Source: Undaria pinnatifida
Lineage: Eukaryota > Sar > Phaeophyceae > Laminariales > Alariaceae
Direction: 5' to 3'
Length of the DNA: 64,000 nt
Assembly (NCBI GenBank): GCA_012845835.1
Contig: JABAKD010000002.1
Coordinates: forward strand, 4,852,001-4,916,000
The notes below the pieces were generated by a model. The model was not told where the DNA came from, did not search any database, and was given only the letters and a program-made list of their open reading frames with translations. The position numbers and the translations under genes are program-made. Every line of letters begins with the position of its first letter. The first letter of the stretch is position 1. Shown one piece after another: positions 20,201 through 32,271 of the stretch.

Positions 20201-21829
20201 CAGACGCGACCGTCAAGCTGCCGCGCTTATCGACGTTTTGTCCGTGAGAACAGATTGTTTGAGCCTTCTGTATATGCCTTTTGTAAGTGCAGTATGCCTC
20301 TTATCGCTCTATTGGTTTGGGGCTACGTAGCGTCGGAAGTTACCGATCTGGGGAAAGGTGGCGCCGGAAGTTACCTATACGGAGACAGGCACGATCTAAA
20401 CTTATCGTTGTGAGTTGGACAGGGCGTGGCGTGAATGTTTGCTCTGAGGGTGCCACGGTGGTGGTGGTTTCGCGGCTTCAGAACAACGAAGCTGACACTA
20501 CGTTTCGGTTGGTCGTTGTGGTGTGTGCCATGTCTAGCAGCTCTAGTCAACGACGGGAGGTTTTTGATTTTATCTGCTTCCCCCCCCCCTCCCCCCGTGT
20601 TGGTTTGTATTTTTTTGTACAACAATAGACACCCCAGCTATGCGATAGAGGGTTCGTCTTGAATGATCTTTGCAAGGTTTGAGTTTGTGTTCGCGTTTTT
20701 TTGGTTTTCGTTTAGCTTTTGTTGTTGGTGTTGTAGTGCATTGTACCTGATTGTAGAAATGTATACCTCTGTGGTAATAAATGTCATTGTCATCGAATGT
20801 TATCGTCCAGAATTTGCGCTTCAGAATGCCGCAGTTATAAACATGCGTGTGTGGTCGTGCGTAGTTTTTCCCCCGGATTAACGTTTTGTTCTCCGAAAGA
20901 TCAGATGGGCTATTATACGTTTTACCAGTTACAAAGTATTTGTAGTTTTGTTTTTAGTTGATTTTCTTGCTTTCGTCGAACGCTTCGACGTCTTGTGACC
21001 ATGGGTTGGTACTCTTAACATGCCGTGGGGCACGTTTGCGAAGGGGCAACTGCGACACCAGGCAGTTTGGACTTTGATGTTTTGCGACCATAGGTGGGGT
21101 TTAAACTCTTGCAGGGAGGCCTGTTGGCGTGCGGTAACCACAACATTATCTGGTGTGTTCATGCTGATGGTTGGTTTAGTTGAGGAATCGTTTTTTTGGA
21201 AAGTTTGTTTCGACGATTACGGTGTGTGGAAGCGTTGACTTGCGGTGTTCCGAGAGCGGCGGGCTGAGCGTCATCGTGGAACGTACAGCACGAATGTTTC
21301 ATCCTCTATTGTTTTGTGGTCAAGCGTGAGAAGGTTTACCCGGGGGGCACACTTTTGCGAACGGTAACAGCAACACTAAGCATGCTTAGTTTATGACATT
21401 GATGCTGACAGTTACCGTTTTGGAGATTGATATTTTTCTCGAATACGGCGTGGCCTGCACGGAAGGGTTGCAGCAACAATGGGCATGCTTCGTTTAGCAT
21501 GGTTGTGGAGCAGTTCTTGTTTTTGACAGTTTCGTTCTTTCTCGATTTCGGTTTGCAGAAGGGTTTCGCTTTTTGTCTTCCCTCGGAGGACGGGTTGAGT
21601 ACCATCTTCGTACGGTATGGAACCAGACTGGCCTTGGTAGGCGAAAGCGGTACCGTTTACCCACGCAACGTAGAGCACGGCCACAGCGTCGTTGCTGTTG
21701 TTACAATCGGCCCTGTTTTTGGGTACTTGTATGAGTGAGCTGTGTACCGGAGTGCCACATTGCAGCATGATACATTGGCGTTTACATTGCTGCACTCGTA
21801 ATCTGTAGCGTATGGATTAACTATCGATT
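20201..21829. other. no gene recognised
   Basis: Unassigned, moderately T-rich on the plus strand. Related phrases (AACAGCAACACTAAGCATGC at 21366 and CAGCAACAATGGGCATGCTT at 21470) suggest an old tandem duplication. A minus frame 21412-21795 (127 codons) has no motif. Confidence 0.35.
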
Positions 21830-22051
21830 CAGGCTACGGTAGAGGGGTCACTCCTGGAGGCTTTGTTTTCGGTGTCTCGGGGTCGTTCGCGCGAGTGACC
21901 CCCGTGCTCCTTTGCGATCTCAACCGTTCGTGCCGTTTCAAGTATGCGATCAAAAAAAAAAAAACGCCTTAAATCGTTTTTTTCCGTAAGGTGCAGTCAC
22001 TCGTGCGAGTCGGTAGCGGAAATGAGGGTACGCACCCTATCGCAGCCTTGG
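21830..22051. mobile_element. MITE-like element, copy 2
   Basis: Ends CAGGCTACGGTAGAGGGGTC (left) and CACCCTATCGCAGCCTTGG (right) are inverted. Inside are GTTCGCGCGAGTGACCCC and CACTCGTGCGAGTC, the near-palindromes typical of the family. About 222 bp, noncoding. Confidence 0.7.
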
Positions 22052-22114
22052 TCTATTCTGAACACGGTGAGGCGTACGGTAGCATCATTATCCTGATGCG
22101 TTTTATATGTTGTG

Positions 22115-22610
22115 GGTGGGTGGATGGGTGGGTGGGTGGGAAGGTGGGGCTAGCAAGCGCTGCTAGCGCTTGAGCAAGGCATGCCCGATGACACAAGGTT
22201 GAGGTGGGGGGGTATGGGGCTAGTGCTGCGCTGATGGAGCCTGTTTAAGGCATGACCGAATGCCACAAGGGTATAGGTCGTTGTGGTATGTATGCACACT
22301 GTAACGTCAACATTCAGCACCAACACGTTGTGGGTGGATAGGTGGGTTGGTGGATGGAGGTTTAGCATGCGCTACTAGTAGCGCTTGCTTGAGCTACGAT
22401 CGAATGCTGCCAGGGTATCTTCTGTTGCGATAGCCGTAAGCGTCAACCGCGGAGCGATGGTCGCCCTTCATGATTAATGCGGTAAGGTCCTTGGTTGGGG
22501 TTAACTGTACAGTGTACCACAGTACGGGTGGGTGGGTGGGTGGGTGGGTGGGGCGGTGGTTGGGAGGCTAGCACGCGATGCTAGTGCTTGTGTAAGGTAT
22601 TCCGCCATGT
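22115..22610 (+). repeat. three tandem units of about 205-215 bp with GGGT runs
   Basis: Each unit starts with a GTGGGTGGGTGG run (near 22113, 22330 and 22528), followed by GCTAGCAAGCGCTGCTAGCG or close variants (22150, 22362, 22567) and a GCTTG..AAGGCATG..GATG phrase. The GGGT runs could form G-quadruplexes. Confidence 0.75.
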
Positions 22611-24087
22611 GTACTCATACGGACCTCATTGTGGTAGGCGTAAGCTCGTATCGCAATATCGTGATCGCACAGCATGATAAAGGCGGTGGTCTAAGCTCTA
22701 TCACTACACCAGGAGGGAGAGAGGGGGGGTGTACCCCGATCATACATGCTCATCCATGTACGATTGATGATACCATGGGTGGGCGGGTGGAGTGGGAGCA
22801 TGCGAGGGGCAGAGGGCAGCGACGGGAGAGGGAGGGGGGTTGTTGGGGTTTGCCTTTGGTATTACCGAAGGCTCTGTATTTGAATCCGAGTGATACAGTT
22901 GATATTAATAATAATTAGTACATACAAAAGTATGTCGGGAATGTTCTCTTCGTCCATTTAGTTGCGCGCACGAAATCGCCATTACCAGGGGCGGCGTGTA
23001 ACTTCATCGTAAGCCATGAGCTTTTTGTCGCCAGCACAGGTGAATACCTCCCTATGTTGGCATTCGAGCTTTATGCGGCACTAACCACCAAATATTGCCC
23101 TTAGAGCGTAACGTCTTTACTTCTGACATGGGTGTCGGGCGCCAACTCGGAGATACTACTGTGCGGAATAGCTTATCTTTTGTATCTATCCAGACGAAAG
23201 GGTGGGGACAACATATCCACTTTCGGACCAAGAGGGTCGTCCTGGATAATAGTTCCCGAGTGAGCCGTAAGCCAAATGTTTTCGAGCAATGACCCTAAGC
23301 TCTCGCTTGGAACTCGCGCAACAGGATATTTTAATTGTCATCCACTTGTATGAGGCGGCCGACGTTAATAGAGACAGTAGAGGTGAAAGTGGGTGAGAGA
23401 TCGATGGTGTTTTGATTATCAATGTGCCAATACGCAGAGTTATCAACGGGACTTGACAATCAGGGATTATTCTCCAAATTTAGTCATTTTCATACTCGCC
23501 GGTTCTACCCACAATCCTGCTCATGCGTTCCGGCAGCCGGTAGTATGCCTCGACGCTGCCGTAAACTCCGCGCCTCCGCCCCCGCCGCCACTGCCCTTAC
23601 CCGTGCCCTCCTCGCCGTTCCTTAACGCGTGCTGCAATAGAGGTAGCTATTTTGTCCGAAACGGTTTCTGGACGGCGAGGCTCCTTGACCCATAATCGCC
23701 GGAATTTCGTTCATGTTTCGCATGGTTATCGCTGCACACATACGCCATGAGATTGCTCCTCTAGCAGCATTTTTTTGTTATTGTCCATATCAGTTTCTGG
23801 GAGAGGCCTAGAGGTCCTTGAATGAAGAGCCTCAGAAAAAAGATGGTGAACCTCTACCGTATCATGCGCCCCTTGCTCGCAATCGCCCGGGCGGACGGTT
23901 GCTACCGCTGACGCGTGCCACGATAGCGGCAGCAAGTGTCGGCCAACGTTTTTCTGATATTGCGGGGGTGTTCAACGACTGAAAAAATCTCAGGATCATC
24001 GGAATGCCGTTAGCAGCATTTTGCCATGTTTTTTGTTGAGTGCTTGGGCCACGAGATGTTTCATCTGGATGCACGAAAAGGGTTTGA
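22611..24087. other. no gene recognised
   Basis: Unassigned. Around 23790-23900 a GAGAGGCCTAGAGGTCCTTG..AGAGCCTCAG phrase resembles 24100-24150 and 14.82 kb. Confidence 0.35.
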
Positions 24088-24666
24088 TCAACGACTGCTT
24101 TTGGTGAGGTACAGAGCTCCTGAAGTGAGGAGCCTCAGGAATGCGCCCGCCCGTAGCACTGCGTCTTTGATTCCGCTCCTGACGGCGCCGTTAGCCCTCA
24201 TAGTCTGCTCCAGGTCCGTCGCTGTCGGCAGAGGGTGGCCGGGTCTGGTTTTGCGCCCGGCTTGTTCCCGCGCGCGACGCAGGTCAGATGTTTTCAAGTC
24301 GCCGTGGAAGACATAGTCGCCTTTTACGACGCTCTGGCGGGTTTGAGCGCCACCGCCACCGACGCTGCCGACGTCGCCACCGGCACCACCGCCGCCGCCA
24401 CCTCCGCCGCCGCCACCTCCGCCGCCGCCGTCATCACCGCCATCACCTGTGCCATCGGCGTTACCGCCATCCGTTTCGACAAGACTGGTTGTCGTCGGGC
24501 AGCGAAATGGAGATGGGTAGGCTGGTATCCTGGAGTACCTACAGTTCTCGTGATAGGTATCTATCACCACCGTAATCGTCATAATCACAGTCGTTGCTGT
24601 CGTCAATGTCGACGAACCAGCGGCAGAAGACATAAACGGACACATCGGCGAAGAGTCGCCGATCAT
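24088..24666 (-). CDS. possible Gly-rich protein (192 aa)
   Basis: Minus frame from ATG 24666 to a stop at 24088; the frame stays open to about 24795 but without ATG. It opens MIGDSSPMCPFMSSAAGSS, has a Thr/Ile/Val-rich stretch, a poly-Gly block made by a CCG/GCC trinucleotide run (24345-24430 plus), then a mixed, charged tail (VVKGDYVFHGDLKTSDLRRA, ATDLEQTMRANGAVRSGIKD). The tail looks like real protein and is the main reason to list it. No family is recognised. The plus strand at 24100-24150 also carries a repeat-like hairpin phrase, which weakens the C-terminal part. Confidence 0.3.
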   Translation of the reverse strand: MIGDSSPMCPFMSSAAGSSTLTTATTVIMTITVVIDTYHENCRYSRIPAYPSPFRCPTTTSLVETDGGNADGTGDGGDDGGGGGGGGGGGGGGGAGGDVGSVGGGGAQTRQSVVKGDYVFHGDLKTSDLRRAREQAGRKTRPGHPLPTATDLEQTMRANGAVRSGIKDAVLRAGAFLRLLTSGALYLTKSSR

Positions 24667-25310
24667 TGACCTCCTTCTCTTCTCCCCCCCCCCCCCCCCT
24701 CCCCATTTCCCACAGCCCGCATATCCTCGTCCCCCTTGCCCCTCCCGTTTCTTCCGCTGGACTCGGCGTCTCCTCGGGCACGTACTGGCCGACACATGGT
24801 GGCCTTTTGGCTGCTTGGTCTTTGCCGGCGTAGCTAACGTAGTCGATAACAGGACAGACGTGCCTCGATCGGCCCTTCCCGGCCCCGGTTGTGAAACCTA
24901 GCTAAAGGACAGCGGGCGCGGCAGCGTTGGTGGAAAGCGGGGGAGACATCGGGTTGATTCGACGCAGAATAAGTATTGTAGGCTACTGTTGAAACTGCTG
25001 CCTACCTCTTCTGCTACCGTTTTGCCGGCGTCAATCGCACTTCAACCCCTCGACTACGTTCTGTACAATTTGGAGCTGTGGAATGCTAGCACAGCGTTGC
25101 CGTGGCTACCACCGTCTGCAACAACGGTTGATTATTGTGTCACCACCAACCGCGGAAGGAGGGGGGCTCGCAAATATTGCGTTCTCACCTCTTCTCTTAA
25201 TTCTCGCACTGCCTTTCCTGCGTTTCTCCTCGTCCCCCCTCGGCTATTCTACGTCCTTCCGCTCCCCTTTCAACTCCTTCTTCTCCTCGTCCCTCTCGAT
25301 CCTGTTAACG
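24667..25310. other. no gene recognised
   Basis: Includes a 15-C run at 24684-24699. Plus-strand frames into the following array are not supported. Confidence 0.35.
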
Positions 25311-25319
25311 AGCCCCCGT

Positions 25320-26533
25320 TGTCGTCATGGTCGTGATCGTCGTCATTGTTTTTGCCATCCCCGTCGTCGTCTCCGTCATAATCGTCGTTTTTGTCGTCCT
25401 CGTCCTCGTCATCATCATCGTCTCCGCCGTCCCTATCGTCGTCCCGCTGTCCACATCATCGACCTCACCGTCCCTGTTGTTGTGGTCGTGGTTGCGGTCG
25501 TCGCCGCAATTTTGGTCATCGTGGTCGTCATTGTGGTGATGGTATTGGTGGTGGTGGTGGTGGTGGTGGTCGTCGTCGTCATGGGCATCTTTTCACTCTC
25601 AACTGAATCTACGATAGCCTCCCCCAAAAACAGCGATCTTCTTTAACGAACGTTTCATGGCTGCTCGTCAAGAGGAAGGACGCTACGAAGCAAAACTATT
25701 CGTATTGTTTACTTGTTTTCAAAGGGCTATCGAATGATGACGTCGGGGTGGCAAGGGGCACAGCGCGTTCGAGAAAATACGGCCGGGAGCTGGTTTCAAA
25801 ACCGGCGATTTCATTAAAGAATACTTGGGGGGGCTACCGTAGAACGACTCTCGCCTTCATCGTCATCGTCCTTAGCGCCATCCGCGTCGCTGACGTCGTC
25901 ATCGTCGTTGTCGTCTTCTCCGTCGTCGTCTTCGTCTTCGTCTCCAAAGGCCATTGTTGTCGTCGCCGTCCTCGCTGGCGTCATCGTCGTCGACGGCCAT
26001 CGTCGTGGTCACCGTCGTGGTCGTTGGCGTGGTTGTCGTCGTCTTCGTGGTCATCGTCTTGGTCATCGTCTTGGTCGTCATGTTGATTGTCGTCGTCGTC
26101 ATCGTTGTTGCCCTCGTCGATCCTGTCCCCGCCTTCTCCATCGTGAACGTAAACGTAATCGGACTGATCGCCGTGGGCGTCACGGTCGTCGCAGCGTCGA
26201 CGTGGTTGTCGTTGCGGTCTTGGTCGTCGTCATCGTTGTCGTCGCCCCTGTCGATCCCGTCACGGCGTTGTCACTGCAATAATCCTTGTAGGGATCGACA
26301 TGGTCGTCGTCATCGTGGCCATCGCGCGCGCCATCATTGTCCTCATCGTCGTCATTGTGGTCGTTGTCACCGCCGTGCGTGTCGTCGTTCTCGCCTTCCC
26401 TGTCACCGCCGTCGTTATCGTCGCCGCGGTTGAAGTCGGCAAGGTCGTGCTCATGGTCGTGTTGGTGTTCGTGTTGGTGTTGGTGTTCGTGTTCGTGGTT
26501 GAAGTCGGCAAGGTCGTGGTCATGGTCGTGATG

Positions 26534-26579
<46 letters not shown>

Positions 26580-26686
26580 TCGTCGTCGTCGTCGTCGTCG
26601 TCAGCGGCGTCGTCATCGGCGTCGTCGTAGTCGACCTCGGTGTCGCTGCTATCGTCGTGGTCGTGGTCGTGGTCATTGTCGTCGTT

Positions 26687-26735
<49 letters not shown>

Positions 26736-28965
26736 TCGTCGTCGTCGTCGTCGTCGTCAGCGGCGTCGTCATCGGCGTCGTCGTAGTCGACCTCGGTGTC
26801 GCTGCTATCGTCGTGGTCGTGGTCGTGGTCATTGTCGTCGTCGTCGGCGTGGATATCGTCGTTTTCATGGTTGTTATTGTCGTCATAGATGGGCTCGTCG
26901 TCATCGTCATGCTTGCCGTCTTAGTCGTCGCCTTGGTCGTTGTCGTCGTCAACGTCGTCGCGCCTGTCGATTCCGTACCCGTCCTCCCCATCGCCACCGC
27001 AATCGACGTCGGACATGTCACCGTGGGCGTCGTCGTCGTCGCGTTGTCGACATGGTTGTTTCCGCCATTACCGTCTTCGTCGTCTTGGTCGTAGTGTCAA
27101 TCCCGTCCCCGTTCTCCCTGTTGTCACCGCAATCATCATTGTAGGGGTCATCGTGGTCGACATGTCGCCGTAGTGGTGGTCGTCGCTGGCGTCATCATCG
27201 TCCCCATCGTCGTCATGGTCATCGTCCTCACAGCCATGTGTGTCGTCGCCCTCGCCGTCCCTGTCACCGCCGTCGTTGTCGTCGCTGTGGTCATCATAAT
27301 CTTTGTCACGGTCGTGGTCATGATCGTCGTCTTGGTCTTGGTCGTGGTCGCGGTCGTGGTCGTTGTTGTGGTCGTGATCGTCGTTGTAGATCCGGTTGTC
27401 ATCGTCGTCATGGTGGTCGTCTTGGTCGTGGTCGTGGTTGTGGTCGTAGTCGTCATCGTCGTCACTCCTGTCGATACCGTCCTCGGCCTCCCCGTCGTCA
27501 CCGCAAAATATTCTTCGGAGTTGTCGTCGTGAACATCGTGGTTGTCACCTTGTCGACGTGGTTGTCGCCATCACTGCCGTCATCGTAGTCTTGGCCCTCG
27601 TCGTCGTCACCGCCTTTGTCGATGTCAATCCCGCCCCCATCCTTGTCGGTGTCACCGGAGTAATCCCCGTAGAGGTTGTCGTGGTTGACGCGGCCGTAGT
27701 ACGTCGTCGTCGTCTCTGGCGTGATCGTCGTCGATGTCGTCGTCGTCGTCGGCGTCGTTGTCATCGACCTCGGTGTCACTGTTATCGGCGTGGTCGTGGT
27801 CGTGATCGTGGTTATGGTCGTGGTCGTGGTCGTGGTTGTTGGCGTGATCGTGGTCGTCGTCGTCGTCGCCGACGTGGTTGCCGTCGTCGTCATGGTCTTG
27901 GTCTTGGTCATCGTCTTGATCGTTGTCTCGGTCGTGGTCGTCGTCGTCGTCTTCGTCACCCCTGTCGATTCCACCCCCGTCTTGCCCATCGTCACCACTA
28001 TTTCATCGTCGGAGCGGTCGTCGTCAGCGTCGCGGTCGTCGAGTTGTCGGCGTGATTGTCGTCGTTGCCGTCATCATCGTTTTGGTCGTCGTCGTAGTCA
28101 TCGTTATTGTCTCTGTCAATCCCGTTCCCATCCTTCTCGTTGTCACCGCACTCATCCTTGAAGGGGTCGTCGTGGTCGACGTGGACGTCGTCGTTGTTTT
28201 CGCGGGGGTCATCGCTTTCTCATCGTCTCCATCGTCATCGTCGTAACTGCCGTCCCCGTCGTCATCTTCGCCGTCCCTGTTGCCACCGTCGTTGTCGTCA
28301 CCGTAACCGTGGTGGTCGTCGTCGTGGTCGTCGTGGTCGTCGTGGTCGTCGTGGTCGTCGTGGTCGTTGTGGTCGTCGTGGTCGTCGTGGTCGTCGTGGT
28401 CGTCGTTGTGGTCGTCGTCGTATTCTTTGTGGTTGTCACCGATAGCAGTGACAGTGGCGTCCGTGTTGTCGTAGTCGGCGTCGGTGTCGACGTAGCTGTC
28501 GCAGTCATCGTCATCGTGAACATTGTCGTGGTCATCTTGGACATCGTGGTCGTCGTGGTCATGGACGTGGTTGTGTTGGCAGGTGTTGTTCCCCCGTCGT
28601 TATCGTCGTTTCCGTAGTTCTTATCGTTCTCTTGGTCATCGTCATCCTCTCCACCGTCGTAGTGCCCGTCGTTGACGTCGTCGTCGTCGTCGTCGTGGTC
28701 GTCGTGGTCGTCATCGTCATTGTGGTTGTGGTTGTGGTTGTGGTTGTCGTTGTCGTTCCCGTTTTCGTCGTCTCATTTCGTCGTGATCGAGGTCGTGGTC
28801 ATCGCCATCGTCGTCGCAGTTGGTCTATGTCTTCGTCTTGTCGTAATCGTGGTCATCGTCATCGTCGCCTTCGCCGTCGTCAGTGTCATCGTCATCGTCG
28901 TCATCCCTGTTGTCGTCGTCCCTGTTGTCGTCGTCCCCGCTGTCGTCATAAACGTGGTCTCGACC
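25320..28965 (+). repeat. degenerate GTC trinucleotide array, left part
   Basis: Almost wholly built of GTC/GTG/ATC triplets (GTCGTCATCGTGGTCGTC-like phrases), broken only by a non-repeat stretch at about 25,605-25,850. Long frames on both strands translate as poly-Val/Ile, poly-Ser/Arg or poly-Thr, with no initiation context or other domain. Inside, a 156-bp block is tandemly duplicated (CAGCGGCGTCGTCATCGG at 26602 and 26758). A purer 9-bp GTGGTCGTC run lies at 28315-28410. Confidence 0.9.
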
Positions 28966-28966
28966 C

Positions 28967-29214
28967 AGGCTACGGTAGGGGGGTCCCCTTTTGGGCCTTT
29001 TATTTCAGTGGCCAGGGGTCACTCGCGCGAGTAACCCCTTTGTTCCTATGCGAATTTACGTATTCATCACGTTTTACATTGGCGAAATTAATTTGCAATG
29101 CAAAGGTGATCTAAGCTGCGCCGAAACAAGTGCCTAAACCATCTTCATCCGTGGGGTACAGAGCCACTCGTGCGAGTGGCTTAAACACACCGGGTACCCC
29201 CCCTACCGTAGCCT
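28967..29214. mobile_element. MITE-like element, copy 3, inside the GTC array
   Basis: Terminal inverted repeats AGGCTACGGTAGGGGGG and CCCCCCTACCGTAGCCT are almost perfect. Subterminal GGGTCACTCGCGCGAGTAAC and GCCACTCGTGCGAGTGGC are palindromic cores. 248 bp, noncoding. It interrupts the triplet array cleanly, which fixes its ends. No unambiguous target-site duplication is seen. Confidence 0.85.
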
Positions 29215-30530
29215 CGGTCTCTCGGTCGTGGTCGCGTCTTGGTCGTCGTCCTCGTCCTCGTCATCGCAACTGCCATCGTCGGTGCCGTCCTCGTCGTCGT
29301 CTATTTCCCTGTTGTCGGCGTCGTCGTCATAATTGTCGTCACCATCAACGTCGTTGTCCTCGTAATCATCTTCGCGGTCGCCCCCGCTGTCGTCATTTCC
29401 GTAGTCGTCCATACTCTCGTCGTCTCCGCGGCCATCCCCCGCCGTTGTCGCCTTCGTCGTCGTCTTTGTCGTTTTTTCCATCGTAGTCGTCGTCGTCTTT
29501 GTCGTCGTCGTCGTCGTTTTCGTTGTCGTTAGAACCGTCATCGACGTCAACGTCATCGCCATCGTCGTCGTCGTCGTCGTCATCCTCTTCGCCATCGTCG
29601 CTGTCGCCGCCGCCGTCATCGTCGCCGTTGTCGTAGTTGTCATTGTCATCGTAATCCCCGCCGTCTTTGTCGTCTTCGCCGTCGCTGTCGCCGCCATTGT
29701 TGTCGTCTTCGTCGTCGTGGTCATCGTGGTCGTGGTCACCGTCGTCGTGGTCATCGTGGTCGTGGTCATCGTGGTCGTGGTCATCGTGGTCGCGGTCATC
29801 GTGGTCGAGGTCAACGTAGTCGTCGTGGTCGTCGTCGTCAGCGGCGATGGCAGTGGCGTTGACGTCGCAGTCGACGTCGGTGTCGACGTACCATTCACCG
29901 TCACAAGGTTCCCGTCGTCGTCGTCGTCGTTTTTATTGGGGTCATCGTGGTTGTGGCTGTGGTTGCCTTGGTCGTGGTGGTTCACCCGTCGTTTTCGCCG
30001 TGTCCGTAGTTCTTATCGTTTCCTTTGTCATCGTCATCATCTCCGCCATCGCAGTCTCCATCCCCGTTGTTGCCGTCGTTGTCTCCGAAGTCGTCGTCGT
30101 CGTCCTCCTCGTCGTTGCTGTCGTTGTAGTTGTCGTTGTTGCTGTCGATGTCGCTGTCGCTGACGCGGTTGTCGTCTCTCTTCGTCGCACTCGAGGTCGT
30201 CGTCGTCGCCATCGTCGTCCTCGTCGCAGATTGTCTACATCTTCGTGTTGGTGGTGATCGTCATCGTCGTCATGATCGTCGTCGTCGTCGTCGTCATCGT
30301 CGTCCTCATCATCGTCGCCTTCGCCGTCGTTGTTGTCATCGTCATCGTCGTCGTCGTCGACGTCCCCGCCGTCATCATTATCTTCCTCGTCGTTTTGGTC
30401 GTCGTCCGTCCCCGCCGTCATCATCATCTTCCTCGTCGTTTTGGTGTTGTCGTATTTGTCGTGGTCGTTGTGGCTGTCGTCCTTGTCGTTTTTATGGTCT
30501 TTGTCATCTTTGTCGTCTTTATCTTCGTCT

Positions 30531-30600
<70 letters not shown>

Positions 30601-30715
30601 GTCGTCGTCGTCGTCGCCGTCGCCTTCGTCGTCGTCGTCGCCGTCGCCTTCGTCGTCATCGTCGTCGTCGCCGTTGCCTTCGTCGTCGTCGCCGTCGCCG
30701 TCATCGTTGTTGATA
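29215..30715 (+). repeat. degenerate GTC trinucleotide array, right part
   Basis: Continuation of the triplet array. It includes an almost pure hexamer run of GTCATC (about 12 units, 30528-30600). Translations are homopolymer-like on both strands. Confidence 0.9.
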
Positions 30716-30913
30716 GCAATGACACACTATTCAACAGGCACCATTCCCACGACACAAGGGTCCGCTGCGATAGGCACAGCAGCAAGGCTATGGAGTGTAA
30801 CATTTAGAACGAAGAAGATCATTACACGACGATGGTGTCGCATGGAGTGTCATGAGACCTACCATGGCACTATCATGGGACGTGGTCATGGCAACGCCTT
30901 GTAATTTTGCTTT

Positions 30914-31246
30914 GTGCGAGCCATACCAGTCGGTGCCTTATACATCCGTGGCAATGTCATGAAATCTCATGGCCCCACCATTTTAATCTGGAACGAGGCA
31001 AATATATCGTTAGGCAGCTCGGAAAAATATTTCCGCACGTGTACGGCATCGCCAAGCAAATACTTGGCTCGCTTGCTGGACGACCCCGAGTCTGTCAACA
31101 TCTTGCGGTATTCCGCCAGGTCCACAGCGTCTCTCGTCACGGGTCGTGATTTGTGGTGTCTACAAGTTCATCAAGGAAGCTCCTCGATCGGGTGGTATTG
31201 TGCAAAATGTGGCCAAGCCCCGTGGAGCCGACACATCCCGCTCTGA
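30914..31246 (+). CDS. possible coding fragment (110 codons)
   Basis: The part from about 30960 to 31160 is mixed and protein-like (GPTILIWNEANISLGSSEKY, SKYLARLLDDPESVNILRYS, TGRDLW), between two repeats. The end runs into the 134-bp duplication at 31191 and the start is uncertain. No family is recognised. Confidence 0.2.
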   Translation: MRAIPVGALYIRGNVMKSHGPTILIWNEANISLGSSEKYFRTCTASPSKYLARLLDDPESVNILRYSARSTASLVTGRDLWCLQVHQGSSSIGWYCAKCGQAPWSRHIPL

Positions 31247-31458
31247 GTATTTAGACTCGTCATCGTATTTCTGTTTCGTGTTCGCGCGCTTGTGGTATTG
31301 GGTTCAATGTAGACGATGGTGGCGGGTGGTATTGTGCGAAATGCGGCCGAGCCCCGTGGAGCCGACACATCCCGCTCTGAGTTTTTAGACTCGTCATCGT
31401 AATTCGGTTTCGTGTTCGCGCGCTTGTGGTATTGGGTGCAATGTAGACGAGTCCTTCG
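31191..31458 (+). repeat. 134-bp tandem duplication
   Basis: GGTGGTATTGTGC begins both units (31191 and 31325). They share the stretch around GTGGAGCCGACACATCCCGC and end with GTGGTATTGGGT. A weaker third unit may begin near 31530. Confidence 0.85.
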
Positions 31459-32271
31459 GCCCCAGGCGAGAAAGTCGGTTATGGCACGTTAGGCTCGTTC
31501 TTGGTGCCGAGTTGAGGTTATGAATCATTGCGTAGTATTGGGCACCACGTAGACGAGCCCCACGGAGGCGAAACAGTTGGTCCCGACGCCGCTACGACTC
31601 GTTTCTGCTGCTGGGTTTGATTTTCGAGGTTTCCTTCGAACGGGGTCCTTCACCCCTTCCATGATCAGTGCGATCATTCACACATTTTGTTTTCTTGGTG
31701 CATATAGTCTCTTTGACGTAGTGTAGGGCAAGTACGCGTTAAGCTAGATACGAATACTGCCGTGCGGTTTACGCCTTTGTTTACATCTCACCGCGGCGCA
31801 GCTATCGCGTTCTTTCTCCGCCTTTTTAAGCGGTCTTTTCTCGGCAGAGATTACAGGCTTTGCCCCTCATCGAGCGTTGGCTGATTTCCGCACCGGATAG
31901 ACTGGTCGGCGTACTTGCGTCCCGCCTTTCCGCGCGTTTATGCATTAGTCGTGATGATGTGCGCTATTCTCAATAAGGTTTGTATTCCGAAGTATTAGAT
32001 TTTTGTGCGCTCAATACAGGTCGGAATTTCTCGTTGTTCTCCGTTCCGTTGTCTCGATCGCGTGCAACCGAATGTTTGCCGATTTCCCGCTCTGGGCATA
32101 AACGTTTCTCTCACCGCTAGAGTGACCGGCGGATTGACGCTCAACAACCTTGACCATTTTCGTGGCCTTAGCTCAATATTTTTATTCCCTCTTCGTCGTT
32201 GGTGGGGTATGGCGGGCGATGCACATTATTAATGGACTTTTTTCCCGATGTGCCATTGGACTCTTTACCAT
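31459..32271. other. no gene recognised
   Basis: Unassigned DNA. Confidence 0.35.

Noticed and set aside
21412-21795. 127-codon minus frame
   Set aside because: No recognisable motif; it covers a region with signs of an old repeat.
25320-30715. Many long open frames giving poly-Val, poly-Ser/Arg or poly-Thr/Asp proteins on both strands
   Set aside because: They are automatic translations of a stop-poor triplet repeat; all frames on both strands are open and no start, domain or non-repeat segment supports a gene.
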